A stretch of 64,000 bases of DNA from Bugula neritina (lineage: Eukaryota; Bryozoa; Gymnolaemata; Cheilostomatida; Bugulidae): NCBI GenBank assembly GCA_964035545.1, contig OZ037766.1, positions 4,131,722 through 4,195,721 on the forward strand. Direction: 5' to 3'. The stretch's first letter is position 1, and each line of letters begins with the position of its first letter. Below the pieces are notes generated by a model. That model made no database searches, was not told the origin of the DNA, and was given only the letters and a program-made list of their open reading frames with translations. The translations under genes and the position numbers were made by a program. This document shows positions 22,674 through 36,520 of this stretch, piece after piece.

Positions 22674-25600
22674 TCAAGCCATGCGCTTGAGTTCAGGTAC
22701 ACTGGGGAAGTACCAGTAGGTGCCTTTGACACAAGAGGTCAAGGTCATAATCAGATCACTATGACCATCCCCTCCAGCACCAACCATCCTGTCGAGCATG
22801 AACTCGAAATTCTCGGGGCTTGCAGCATATCCAATGAAGAAGAGGCCAGAGTCGCCGCTGACGGTGCCCCAAGGTTGTGACTGGCGGACTATCTCAAAAG
22901 GCTTGTTCTGCTGCCAGCCATTGCCTGTAAAATAGTTGTATACTTGCAATGTTCGAAGAAAAGTATTTGTGCAAAGTAAAACAGCAATAACATGCTTTTC
23001 TAAACTGGGATAGCAGTTACTGTACTCGTGAAAATGTCTTAATATTTTATAACAGCTGTCTGCAAATCTCAAACTGTTCAAAAAATTAAACCTGCGCACC
23101 AGTGTATAATATTGACATTTTCATAATCCCCTTGTTGAACTAAACAGATAACGGTTTGTAGTACATAACAGAATGCTGCTTAACTTCTGTATTATGGGCA
23201 AGGAAAGATTGAATAACTTGTGCTGTTTGCTCATTGGAGAAAAAGGTCAAATCAAACTTGCAAATATTATAATGCTCAACTAGTGATTTTAGCTCAAGGA
23301 ATAATTTACGTGATGTTAGGGAGTTGTCTCTCAGGAAGCTATGAGTAGATAACTGAAACAGAATAGTTACCTCCAACCATTCGAGCCACATGGGATTGTA
23401 TTGGCTTCCTGCTCAGTTCGATACTGTCAGCTTTATTTCGGCCAACTGCTGCTTCAAGAGTCTTTGCTAAAACGAATTTTCATCGCATAGTAATGAAAGA
23501 AAATCAAGCAAAAAATGCACAAGTACATTGAAAAATTCTAGCCTTGCATGCTCTAATGCGAAAATCTGAAACCAAAATAAGAATATAGAATCTATTCTTT
23601 TAGTAAATTTACTAAATGACGGCGGCTACTTAAACCAGCATTTGTCCCAATACAATTAACTTACTGGGTGCATTTGCTATATATTTATGGTTGTGGATCC
23701 ACTTTTGAGTGATAACATAACTGCCTCCAGTGCTGGGTTCAACAGCTACGTTCTCCCGCCATTCTTCATCTGCAGGATTCTCAGTACCTGGAAGACAGTA
23801 TTTAATATGAAGAGGTCTCTCTCTATAATGTATTACTAAATATCAACAGTACAAACAGATCCTATGGATCTAAATTGTAGGAATATATAATATAACATAG
23901 AATAGGTATTCAAGTGATCATGAGAGTAACATGGTAACCTTGACACTTTCATGCCTTTCTATAATTTTAGAAGCTTCGTATGACTAACAGTGACTGCACA
24001 TTTCATAAGAAGCAAAAGCAATGACATTGGAAGTAACATTGCATTAACACATCAAATATTCCAGCCAGACACTAGCGCAAAGTTGACAGACCATCAAAAC
24101 TGCATGGTCATGATTAATTACCATAATGTCCACAGTGTTCACAACAGTAATCGAACAACCTAGCCAGTGATTGTCAACAATTATTACCTCATTACATGAA
24201 AACCCACCATCAATAAATCCAGATAAATCTCTGCCATTCTGATATACCCAGCCATATATGTCTTCAAACGACTCAACGCTACCCACAGGCAACTGCGAGA
24301 TTATACGCTGTGCCAACTCAAACAGCTTACTTCTGTTGTTACTTTTTGCATGGATGAATATATCTCCACCTAAGAAAAGGCAATACCAGCATGAAATCTT
24401 GTGAACATGCAGTTGGGGCACTACAAAAAAATAGGATGTTAATGCACAGGCAGTACAAATCATGCGTGACGGAGAGGCTAGAAGTAATTTCAGCCAAACA
24501 AAAAATTAGTTTGATTGGCTGACAATGAGTTGATAGCAAGTAAGCAGGGAATAGGTCACTGAGGGAACACTTAATATGAACACAGAAGATAATAGAGCAC
24601 ACATTGTTCAAATTGTTTAAATGATACTGGACGATTCGGCCCACAATCAAGTACCGCTATGAAGGAGGTGGTAAAATATGAGTGAGCTAAAGAGCAAAAA
24701 CCTGCAAAAGATGTCACATCATGCTGAAAATGACAAAATAAATATGGCTATGACAATATGGATGCAAGACCTGAACAGTGTACCAATGAACTAAATAGAG
24801 GTTTACGGATGCACTATAGTTTCTAAAGTTCTTTTATATTCAAAATAAAAAACAAGTAAGTGTACAATCATCTATATTATCATTAGAGCAAGGACAAGGT
24901 TGCAACCTATATAAGGCACAGTTGCAAAGGTGACACTTTATCATATGGAAAGTTAAATCACATTAGACAAGGTAATTCATCAGATGCACAAATTCTGTGT
25001 TACAACTAACCAGTACTTGGAAGATCTCCATGGTCTCCCTTTCTGTGTGGATAAGTATAGTTCTTCTCCGTCTTTTTACCTGTGACCTAAAGACAAGAGA
25101 TGAACTCAATTTTTACAACAGTTGGTCAATACAAAACTGAAAACTTTGTAAGAGACTTTTCATAGTTTAGAATTTACCAAGTAAAAACCAACTTGCAATT
25201 TCAGTAGAGAGGCTCAACAAAGACTTTTATCTAACGTTACCTGGCTGAAGAAGTTGGTGCCGAATCCTACACCAGCCCAGACTTCGTCTTCCTCGTCTAT
25301 CTGGTCTGGTGGGCAGACGGTGTCTACATGTGCTTGCAGGTTGGCAACGACCTTGGCACATTTCTTCTTGTCGGCGGTGGGAGTTAAATGAATCCAGAGG
25401 TATAGAGCTTGCTCTTTTGTGCCGGAGACAACCTAACAATATAAGAATCGCAGATAGCAGAGTGTTGCTATGCAGTGAGTGAAAGTAGTTAGGATTTGAA
25501 TCTCAATCGAAGGCTTACACTATTTTGATATCGCTTTTCTGCAGCCGAAACTTTAGGAGTTGAGATGGTGTTGGAAAGAAGATCTTGCAGAGTCTGAGAC

Positions 25601-27026
25601 TTGTAGTAGCTGACCCCGGTGCCGACAGCAACCGCTGCTCCTCCTAGCAGCAGTGGCGCATACAGTCTGGGCCTGCTGACACCTGAAAATATTACCACGA
25701 TTATACTAGTTTTGACACCACCACATTTCAATGTCATGAAAAATCAGAAAAGTAATAGAATCCAACATTCCAATTTGCATATTTTAGTATTTTCTGCAAT
25801 AACTGCATCAACAATAATATATATATATATATATATATGTAAAAGCTCAACCCTGACCGAGAATGTTTTGCATATTTATTTATAACAATCATTACTGTAT
25901 ATAGCTACAAACTACTTAGGCTACAAGACAATTTGATCAGTTTATATAATAATACATATTTTAATTTCAAATAAACTCTTTCAGGTCTTCTAAATCTGTT
26001 CTAAAGTCAGGTTATTTGAAACATGAGACCCACTATTAGTATTAGTAATCATTCTAATGAGTTTCAACAGAAAATCAACACAAGTAGTATATCCCATGTT
26101 TCATCTTCAGGTCACCTGTTACCCAGTGAGCCACATTTGGCCTTCAAGTGAATTTAAGCCTGACAAACTAAAACTTGTTCACTCAGTAAGTATATAATTA
26201 GAACTTGACTTGGTATGGATCAGTGAGAATTTCCAAATGCCAGTTTCAATATTTATAAAACATTTATATTAACTTTAAATAAAAGTTAAAAGGTAGTAAA
26301 AGAAATTTATTGCAAAACTCAGTCAAACATAAAAGATATTCATATTGACACAGCTAGAGCATTATTTTGATTTCAATTCGCAGAAATCAAAAGTTAAGGT
26401 TTCTCACTTCAATTAAAAACCAAGATCGCTTTGGGTGAAAAGTGAGCTTAACTTTATGCAGTACATAGTTTGCAAGGCCTAAGAGTAAGAGTGACACAGT
26501 GACAGGGCTAACAGTAACACTCACAATTACTAAATAACTATTAGTATTAGTATTACAACCGTGATCAATTCAGTAATTCAATTACAATTACTAATTGTAA
26601 GCTGTCAGCAGTGAAGTAATAAGTACGAGTAAATACAAAAATTGAGTCTAATAACTATCAGTTATAAATATAAGCAAAAGCTATAGCCTATAACTATAAC
26701 TATTACTATAACTATAAGTATAAGTAATAACTATAACTTATTAACTATAACTATAAGATTAATATTATGCAATAACTATTACTGAGTTCAACATTTTAGC
26801 TAAATGCAGAAATAAGTAAATTATTATTACTACTGCATGATCATGTAAATGATATTGATAATACAGCTAAACACATGTTGATGTTCACGTTGAACATGAA
26901 CTTGAAGTTGAAGTTCACTCCAACTTGATTTTCTTGTTTCATGTCTGAAATTGATCACTCACCGGAGCTTTTAAAAGTCGAAAACCTTCTAAAGTATCTG
27001 GAGCTTTTGTTAAATATGCTAGCCAT
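22674..27026 (-). CDS. DyP-type haem peroxidase with mitochondrial-type N-terminus
   Basis: Haem peroxidase fold that uses H2O2 to oxidise a substrate not known for animal members. The eight exons (27026-26963, 25682-25519, 25432-25241, 25086-25011, 24369-24208, 23787-23665, 23466-23371, 22924-22674) give 375 aa with every phase matching. All DyP hallmarks are present: GFIDGTENP with catalytic D219 (the G220 codon is split by an intron), the proximal haem histidine H286 in IQSHVARM, the distal arginine R306 in VRQSQPWGTVSGDSGLFF, and the closing FPSVPELKRM. The middle HGDLPSTGGDIFIHAKSN is also typical. Residues 1-28 (MASIFNKSSRYFRRFSTFKS...) are rich in R/S/F with no acid, and are followed by one hydrophobic segment (about 29-46), which suggests import into mitochondria with a membrane anchor (inference). 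Closest in style to bacterial YfeX-like DyPs. The spliceosomal introns show it is a resident nuclear gene. Confidence 0.9.
25816..25838. repeat. (TA)n microsatellite in DyP intron 1
   Basis: Eleven or so TA dinucleotides in the 1.3-kb first intron of the peroxidase gene. Confidence 0.9.
26510..26770. repeat. Irregular TAACTATTA-type simple-sequence tract
   Basis: Words ACTATAACTATA, AGTATTAGTATT and TAAGTAATAACT recur in an imperfect 6/12-bp rhythm inside DyP intron 1. The same word family recurs at 38860-39110 and 39770-40085. Confidence 0.6.
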
Positions 27027-27928
27027 ACTTATACTATAGTGTATGTACTGTTAAATAATACAACTGGGATAGTAGGCTTGCGTTAGGCAGTTGGTGCAAA
27101 ACCAAATGAAAATGGGTTTCGTAACACCTGGAAGTTTTGCAAACCAACTAGCTGGGGGAGGTATAGAATTTATAGCCAATGATCCTACTAATGCGATTTA
27201 ATACGAGTGACTGCCACGGTACCCGTATAGTGAAATGTTTTAGATTTTTTGTCTGAGCAATACTTCGAATTAGATCAGAAAATAAACGACATGTTTAAGT
27301 CGCATCGATCGAAAAATCATTGAATAAAAGCTAGACAACTCTTAAGAGACTTCAGGCGCCTCTTTAATTCCAAGTAAAGGAATATAATACAGCTTTGAAT
27401 AAATTTCTATTCTCAAGCTATAAAACCCATTTTTAAACTCGGTGCTTATAACTATCATCTTGCTGTAAAAATACTTTGTATACTGAAAATTAAAGAAGGG
27501 ATGGTTGTCACATATTGCCATACATTTTTGAGCACTTTCTATACAGGTAGAATATCCACTTCACCATCATTGTCTGGCAAACAAGCTGCTAATAGACTTA
27601 TGTAATCCTAGTGTACAGCTACCTGTTTTTCAACACATAAATTTGTGGCATTTCAAAAACTTATCTTGTATTCACATAATAAGCATCGAATTTGTTCACA
27701 AACTAAATAATTCGTCTGTTCATATATATAGACAACCTGATTCTACTAGACAAGATAGACATGATGAAGTATAACTACAGTTCATGTTTTCAAAAGCCTG
27801 TAAAATTTCCTATTTATATTTATTAGTTCCATAAATAATTGGAGAAACTTTATCAACAAATACGTTCAGATTTAATTTATATTATTCTGAATGCCAAGAA
27901 CAGGAGTTTTAAAACAAGCTAGATACTT
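27027..27928. other. Spacer between DyP (5' end) and PSMD2 (3' end), both minus strand
   Basis: The left part is the DyP promoter side; the right part is the PSMD2 3' UTR. A minus-strand AATAAA lies at 27824-27819, about 105 nt past the PSMD2 stop. No ORF is supported. Confidence 0.5.
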
Positions 27929-30900
27929 CTATTGTTCATAATCTGGATTCTTTTTCAAAATAACAAATCCTTCTAAAATGGGCGTGAGTGCAAGATATTC
28001 ATCTGTGGCTAGCTCCGCCCTCTCTCCATGAGCCAGCAACACTGGAGTGGTATGAGTTTGGAATCCAGTGATTGTTTTCGGTTTCCCAGCCTGGCCAACG
28101 ACGTCAACTGCCTGTAATATAGAGAGAGAACACTGACAATTCATTCCACATACACCCAGCACACAGTCTTAACTGTCCATACCATGCAGACTAGTATGTT
28201 GAAGTTTTGTCAAGTGAGTTAAATCACACTCCCACTTATATTAAATCCTACATTCTGCTTTTGAGAATATTTACTACACAATCTGAACTATGAACGTCTG
28301 TTTCTACATTTAAAACTGGTACATTGGTAATACTACAAATTTATGTAAAGCAATACCAATAAGCAACATCTAATTTTGTTAGCAATCATAGATTATTAAA
28401 CAGTAAACAAAGGTAGGGCTGCTGCGAACCTGTCCAACCCGAACTGTGACAGGAAGTGGCCTTAGCTCTTCATCAAATGTAGTCAGCATCCTCGGCTGTA
28501 TTGCTGCCACCAGGTTGAAGAGAATATAATGGGACTTTCCAAGTATCACTGCAAATGAAATACAGAACATACTACTGCCTGTATAAGAGTGAGATGGGAA
28601 AATTAACTGGAGAACATAAACTAATGTAGCTAGGTATAATAGTAAGTCATGAATAGTATGTATAGTATGAAATAGTGTACTATATATGATATATTATAGT
28701 ATATATAGTATGGTATACAGGTTTAGTTTACTATATATGGTGTAACATTGTATGGCATGGTGTAGTATAGCAATACGTAGTATGGCACAGTATAGTATAG
28801 TGTAGTGTAGTGTAGTGTAGTATAGTATAGTATAGTATAGCGTAGCGTAGCATAATATAGTAGAGTAGAGTATAGTATAGTATAGTGTAGCATAGCATAG
28901 CATAGCATAGTATAGTATAGTATAGTATAGTATAGTATAGCATAGTATAGTATAGTATAGTATAGTATACATGCATAGTAGTTAGACCAGCTCCCCATGT
29001 GTCTAGAGTTGAAGATGGGAATAGAGAGATGGTATGTCATACTCACGATTCTTGACATCAAGACAGGAGATTAAAGATGATAAGAGGCCAGCTACGACTA
29101 CTGGGTGCATGAGAGCTCTGTCACTGTGGAATGGGCTAACGGTAAGAGTCCCTTTGCCAAGATGCGTTAGACCTTGGGCTAATCTCACCATAAACAGACT
29201 GCTAGCATCTTTACTGTGGTAGATTGCAAGCTGTCTAAGCATAGCACCGAGTCTAGCATTGTTAGTACCTGCGACAATATTACACAAAATGATTCTCGAG
29301 TGTTATTCAGCGCTGAAGGTAGATCTAGGTTACCTTGAATACAATGTTCACAACTTGTACCCCATATACTCAAATGAGAAGTTATTTGGATAAATATCCT
29401 GGCAAGAGTTTACAAAATGGCAAAAAAAAGCTTTACAGAACGTCACATAAGACTAGCTGTTGATAATGAAATTATGAATGGAGAGATTAACATACCAGCT
29501 CCAACAATACCCATCGCTAAAATAGAATTAGCGCAAACTTCTTGGTCATTGTCGTGAGAAAACTTGCTGAGCGTATCAAGAATCTGGAGCTTGGGGTTTG
29601 ATGGTGAAAGGAGAGCTAAGGCTAAGGGTACAGCCCTTTTTATTACAGTTTCTCCATACCGCAACTAGAAGACAGTGAGATGAATGATTTTACTACATTT
29701 ACATACCATACAACAGAAGTAAAAACTTTGGAAAATAATTGAGGCAACCCACAAAAATACACACAACATAGCTTTAATTTGCTATTTTCTTCCCTATCAC
29801 AAATCTTAAGGCTAATAGAAATAACAAAATCATCATGTGTACGAGCAAAAGAGGTTGAATGAAGGCTATTAAAACATGAGTATGTACACCAATTTTTTTC
29901 TAAATGACAATGAAATGCAGCATGGAATAATAAATGATTAACTTTGGCACCTCATACTATCAAACTACAACCACTGTTATACTCTACACCTAATTCTGTG
30001 GTAATGCTGATTAAAGTAACTGGTAGAAACTTATGTGCTTTCAACTCATATTCAAAACCATCACTTAGTTTATCATTATGAAAGAACAAGTAAAGTGATT
30101 GTAAAAGCATGAGTTGAAAGCAGGACATGAAACAAGGCAGAAAAACACTTACCAGATTGCCGAAAGATCTGATACACATTTCACTGCCGATGTCTTCACC
30201 CATTGCTATAAGAGCTATGCCTATGACAGCGATGCCCTGATGAGCTATCTGCTTGCTGGTTGGCTTATCCTTTGTACTAGTGGAAGTGGCGTCAGCACTA
30301 CTGGTGTCCATCTTCTCTTCTGTGCTGTTGGCTGAAGACTCTGTCTTGTTTTTATCTTTCTTGTCGTTATTATCCTATCACGACACATTACACCTTATAC
30401 AACTTATTACTGCACACAGATTACAGACATGCATTATACAACTTAATATAAATTCACAAACTAATCATAATATCAAGCGTTGCATATGTACTAACCAACC
30501 AGATAATAGTTTTAATCAGGAGTCACAGCATACTAATACCAAAGTATCTAAAGATGTTTAAGTTAGTTGAGTTCAAGTTGAGTCAAGTCTGCAACTCTAC
30601 ACTGATCTCACCTCATCTCTCTCCTCATAATGCTCAGAACAAATGTGGAGAAGTCTTTGTATTTTTAGCACATTTCCTGTGCCCGCGTATGCGCACACAT
30701 CCACAAGTATCTCCGCCATAGACTTCACTGGCTCTGCCACAACCTGCAACAACAAACTTCAACTTACTCGCTCTTCTAGCAATCATGTAACGAATCGGAA
30801 GTCATGCAGTATTTGAAGACGTAGATACAAACCTGCAGAGCCGCAAGAATGGCGTCAGCTGCTTCCTGTTTGCCGAGATAAGTCAGGGCGAGACCAAGAG

Positions 30901-33900
30901 CGAGGAATCTGGCATAGGTTGACTTCAGATCTGCCTCAGACTTCTCCATAAGAGTCTGCAGAATGGTGGAGGTGACGTCGCCGTTACAGCTGCCAACAGA
31001 AATCATGCCACAGGCGAGCGCTGCCATCCCGACAACCTGTGAAACAGTCAGATAGAATTCTCATCTCACTTTACAAAATACCATCTCACTTTACAGATTC
31101 AGCAAGTTGTTTTAGTCAACAGAACAAGTATAGCGGCTTACCTCCATGGAAGCCTTGGAATCACCAAGAACTGGTAATAGTGTTGACAATACATCCTCCC
31201 TGTTTGAGCCAGCATATGCTAGAGATAATCTGTAATAAAGGAAAACAAAGGTTACAGAGTCAACTGCTAAAGGCCAGCAATATCAGTCAGATTTAAACCC
31301 AGAGCCTATGCCCACGAATAACTAAGTATTTAATTTGTTAGTAAGATATTACAAAGAAGCATCATGGGGCAGAGATATATACTTGCTGTTTGACTACAAC
31401 TACTTACTACTTACCCAACAATGGAGCCAATACGTATCATTGTAGTTTGGTGAGAAGTGTAGTCTGAGAGCAAAGCCAAGGCGGGATCGCACTCATTCTT
31501 CACACCAGAGTTGACAATACCACAGGCTAAGAGGGCGCCAGCCTTGATCCAGTCTTCAGTGGAGTACAGATACTTGTCTATCTGGGTGAGACCTCCGTCC
31601 ACGTCCCACAACAACACCATACCGAGCGTAGCCGTGGCACTCATCATACCTGCCACAGTGAGACAATTATCAGATGATATGGTTGGTAGAATCAGCATAA
31701 CAATTACTAAAAGTGGAGTATATATCTATTAAAAAAGTTGGTAAAGTTAGCAAAAAGAAGATAGGTGTATGTGATTGAACTATATACAACTGATTGCACA
31801 CAGTAAAACCCAACACGGTTAAAACTATTAACTGCAACTAATATAAAGAAACCAATTGGCATTTCTATCAGCAAAGCTTTACTTCCTCCTTTACTAATTA
31901 CAATGACATAAATAAATGTAAAAATTTTGCTTGTCATTACGTGATACTTCACAAGAATTGTATGTTATATCAGTGCATCATATTAGTAAACATGTTAATC
32001 CAAAAACACTTCAGAATGAGTTAGGTTTATGTGTTTGTAAAAACTACGATGAAAGAAACACTCACCGTGTTCTTTGTTTTTGTACAGCCATTTATTACCA
32101 TCTTCCATCAGGAGTTTGTCTTGACCAAATCCACAATTAACAAACCCATTGACAAAGGAAGCGGCCAAGTTGGCTCTGGCAGAGTCCACATTACTTCCTA
32201 CAAGCCCTGTAGATACCACAGATTCTGATATGAGATGTCATTTATGGTGAAATCTTCCAACAACTAATACACATGCATGCACACACACATACCCACACAT
32301 ACACACATACCCACACACCCACACATACCCACACATACATACCCACACACACATACCCACACATACATACACATATATACAAGCACATAAATATAAACAC
32401 AAATGTATAGTTGACCAACACTCACGGTTTGGTTCTAAATGTGATTTGAATATATCTTCTGGCACTTTGGGTTCCATAATATCCAACTGCAAAATGCATA
32501 TATAGCTGAGATTACTATGTTCTCGGATACGCTGGCAATGTTAAGCATTTGGTATTTTTATTAAATGAAAAACCTATATGCTTCTACTGCACTTGATATG
32601 TACAGTTCTTGACAATATAATTATATAGTCACAAACCTCTCTTGCTAGAGCTAAGAAATTGTTATTGAGATGCGAGTTAGACATCAATTCAACGAGTTCA
32701 TCATAGTCTTCTGTCTCCTCGTCCAGTTCCAGAAAGATCTGCTGCCGCCCCAACATGTATGCCATCTGTTTCTTTATCATTCTGTATCAGATGGACTTGA
32801 GATTCAGCAAAAAATCAATTTAGTAAAGGCTACCATTTCATGCGACAGAAAAGAACTATTAAGATGCGACACTGACACAGCTAGATTTATAAGTGCAAAT
32901 TTGAATCCCACAAGTATTGAATCTTGATAGTTACAGAAAAGATCATAGCAGACATCTGTATTGCTAGACAAGACTGGAAATATTTCTGATCCTTACTGAT
33001 ATTGTAATCATACACTGAACTTTATTTGCAATAATTTGAAAATTTCACTCTTTTTTTATAAAAATTATGACCATGGACGTGAAAAGAATCTTGAACACAT
33101 GCTGGTTATAGTATTTTGGTAGAAAGCAGAATAGTGACTTACTTATCTGGACATGATACAAAAATCTCGGTGATCAACTCAATGTTGTTTAACTGAATAG
33201 CTAGACGCAATGACTCAGGATATTTGTTGAACTTTCTATTTATAGCTAGACAGGTTTGTAGGAGATTTGTGTTTTCTGGGTCTGGAACGAAAGGTACGCA
33301 GCTGCAAGAAAATACATAATAGAATTAAGATTACTTTACAGATATATATCATATAAAATGTTCACTGGTCAGCAATACTATTGACAATTCACTCCCAACA
33401 AGCCATGAAAACAAACATAACACCTTGCTTACAGGATAAAAAATACAATATAAATACTAAGTAATGGTATAGCCGAATAATACAGAGTGAAGCAAAATCC
33501 ACAGCTGAAATCAAGTGCTGCTAGATTTATCACCAGCCAATTAACAGAGACAAAGGAATTTTTACATAGCAGACAAAGCAGCAATAATCAAGTTCTGGTG
33601 TGAATAATGCTGTGCCGTCACATTGCTTAGTGAAGAAATGAGCTCTAACCTGCCGAGATAGAGACAGACACGTTTGTACACAGAGACATCAACAAACTCT
33701 AGCAGCATGTCCATCTGCTCAATCTCCATAAGTAGATCACAGGCTTCTGCTTCGGTGTTGTGAGACATGAGATACGGTACTATGAGTCTGGAGAGAGCGA
33801 GCAGCGCCTCTCTCCGCCCCTTGTCTTCTGACTCTGTTAGCTCCTGCCACTCGGCAGCAACTTCACCAGTCAGATGTCTACATATAACAATATTTCACCA

Positions 33901-36520
33901 GTCAGATGTCTACATATAACAATATTTCACCAGTCAGATGTCTACATATAACAATATTTCACCAGTCAGATGTCTACATATAACAATATTTTACCAGTCA
34001 GATGTCTACATAACCATATAACAATATTTCACTAATATAAAACACACACATTAACAAATACAAATGATTAAAAAACATTTCACTAATTTGAAATACACAG
34101 ACATAATTCAAAGAACAGAACTTTCCAGTAAAACAACATTTCACCAATATGATATACATACATACATACATAAATACACAGATTTTATTTAAAAAACAGA
34201 ACTTTCAATATAATGAAGAGTTGTCCTACCTGACATACTCATGACCCCAGAGGTCAATATCCCCTCCTCCACCGAGCATTTTATACTTGAGACAATCTCT
34301 GTTACCATCAGTGACTGTCATCCCAAGAACCGATATGACATCAGCGCATGCCGTCTGTTAACAAGTGGTAAAACATAGTAGTAGTGAAGAACATTATAGT
34401 GAGCATGGAGCAAGTACTTTAAGTATAAATACATGTGTGTATGTGACTATGTGTGTGTGTATGTATGTATGTACGTGTGTGGATGTGTATATGTATGTAT
34501 GTGTGTATGTATGTATGTGTCTATGTATGTATGTGTCTATGTATGTATGTGTCTATGTATGTATATATGTGTGGGAGAAGCCAAGAAAATAGAGAAAATT
34601 ATTGGTTGAAGGAAATTGTGGGTATTGGTATCATTAACACAATTGTGAACAACCACAAATACCATTGTGTTTAAAATCTGAAAGAATTGACATTAAAACA
34701 ATTCAATGCAACACCATGTTCCCACAGGATGTACCTTATATAATGCCTACATTTTCATGAGCTTCCATGACTGAAGCTAAGAATAAAGCAGTATTGTTGA
34801 CATACTAATATTCATATGCAATAATTAAGAAAACATATGCAGAAAAATAACTACAGCTGGAATTACCTTAGTGGCCGGGTCTGTGACTTTTTCATACACT
34901 GTTTTCAGAGTATCGTAATGGGGCCTCAGAAACTTGAGAGGTTTTGGAACGCTTGTCATGGAAGTTGTGGCAGCTTTGATCAAAGTTTGCATACTGTCCA
35001 ATGCTGCTTTGTACAAGCCTGCATCACTCTCCTAGAATAAACCATGGTACTCAACCATGATACTATTTCACAAATTGTGTTCCGAATTGAGACAAGCAAT
35101 GAGACTCTTCATTACTTTGTAGGAATAATAAGAACCACAGCATAGATTTATACTGCATTGTTTTATGGTGCCGTTTAAACTCTGGATTCTAACTTATCAA
35201 CCAAGAGCTCTGATGCACCAATAGACAGCTGGCATATATATGATAGACACAATTCTATTAAACATGATAAAGCATCATATTGTAGAAACTTGGATTTTAA
35301 AAAGTCATCACCTTTAAGTAACCATTTATTGACCACACAGGAAGTACAAAGAATAAACTAGGACACCATAGAGGTCAAAGGCCTTTTAAAAGCTGATGAA
35401 ATAATTCATTAGAATATTCTGTTAATATTTTTGGCTTCTTTATTTGTACTGCGTTATTTATGCTGCATGCCAGGTTAAACTATTTAACAACTTTTCTCTG
35501 ATAGCAAAAAGTTAGATAAAATGACTTACCGTGAGTCGCTCCACACACATGTTGAGTTCATCTTGAAGCTGTTTGTCTTCATCAGACTAAAATAATAAAA
35601 CACCTATACAAGTCGAATTGGGACATAGTTTAAACCTTATATTTTTCACTTGAAATCTTAAATATTCAAACATAAATTGCCTCTTGATAACTGTACTTCA
35701 TAAGAATCATAATTTCAAGCCATACTTTAAATGCGGACTATATCTATAGCAATAGCACAATGTACTTGATCTATCAATTTTTTAATTATTTTTATTTTGT
35801 CTGCAATTTGATATTTTCATATAATCAGGAAATAAAAACAATGGTATGATAATTTCATTAAACAGCATACTCAACAAACCATATAGTTGCTGGGCTATAA
35901 GAAATGCACATTTTTAATTCATTCCATCAAATAACTAGGCTAAATTTGAAAGCAAAATCAAAATTATAACTCATCAATATCATAGACCAATCCCTGCATA
36001 AACTGTAGACAATAGAGAATTTAAAGTTGTAGGGCTTTAAAAATAACTCAAAACAAAAGTTATTGTGATTGTTATAGTAAATAAAAATAAAAATATAATT
36101 ACAATAAGCATAACTATAATTACAAAATACAAATATTGAAATAAATGGTTGAAGTCTATACCGGTAATACAAACTCAAAGTATTGAAAGTTTTAATTTTC
36201 TATAGTAATTCTAAAAAAATTAACAGACGGACAACAAAAAAATGATACATTTAGTTTGGTTTGAGCCCGAAAAGTTTTTATTTGTACTCAAATTTGGTAA
36301 ATCATCCTCACGGTGCTGAAAGTGAATACACTAGTTTGAATTACCGCTCCAGTTAGGCTTGATTGTGCATTACTAGTAAAATCTATTAATTATGTTAACG
36401 ATTAGTTTATCACAAACTTACTAATTCGACTTCTTGTTCTGGTTTCTTCTTGTTGTCAGGAGCTCCTTCCTTTTTCTCATTTTTTTCATCTACAACTTCT
36501 TTTTTCTTTGGTTCCACCAT
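27929..36520 (-). CDS. PSMD2: PSMD2 / Rpn1: 26S proteasome regulatory base subunit
   Basis: The largest non-ATPase subunit of the 19S base; it docks ubiquitin-like shuttle factors, ubiquitin and Usp14. Eighteen exons give 917 aa (human 908): 36520-36422, 35586-35530, 35031-34867, 34354-34230, 33877-33650, 33301-33143, 32781-32637, 32486-32426, 32206-32066, 31649-31415, 31229-31142, 31036-30833, 30743-30612, 30374-30153, 29664-29496, 29268-29047, 28548-28430, 28111-27929. Order: a charged lysine-rich N-terminus ([17 protein letters not shown]), helical [15 protein letters not shown] and [19 protein letters not shown], then the toroid of PC repeats ([51 protein letters not shown]), and the C-terminal [20 protein letters not shown]. 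The 30374-30153 exon carries an acidic/lysine/serine linker as in orthologues. Intron 4 holds a minisatellite made from its own acceptor. Confidence 0.97.
28760..28970. repeat. TATAG pentanucleotide array in a PSMD2 intron
   Basis: About 40 imperfect copies of TATAG/TGTAG/CATAG. A period of 5 leaves all minus frames open, which produces spurious Tyr/Leu-rich ORFs here. Confidence 0.9.
32269..32380. repeat. CACACATACC microsatellite in a PSMD2 intron
   Basis: Imperfect CACA/CATACC tract between the exons 32206-32066 and 32486-32426. Confidence 0.85.
33867..34028. repeat. 32-bp minisatellite that repeats the 3' splice site of a PSMD2 exon
   Basis: The unit is exactly 32 bp; copies start at 33867, 33899, 33931, 33963 and 33995 (the last partly changed). 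On the minus strand each unit reads TTATATGTAG|ACATCTGACT, i.e. intron end plus the first 16 bases of the exon 33877-33650. Four acceptors are identical. The one nearest the gene body keeps the frame. Confidence 0.95.
34432..34572. repeat. GTATGTAT/GTGT microsatellite in a PSMD2 intron
   Basis: Tetranucleotide GTAT tract with GTGT and CTAT variants between exons 34354-34230 and 35031-34867. The plus-strand ORFs here are artefacts. Confidence 0.85.

Noticed and set aside
28694-29061. Tyr/Leu-rich minus-strand ORFs
   Set aside because: Product of the TATAG pentanucleotide array in a PSMD2 intron.
34365-34674. Cys/Val/Tyr-rich plus-strand ORFs
   Set aside because: Product of the GTAT microsatellite.
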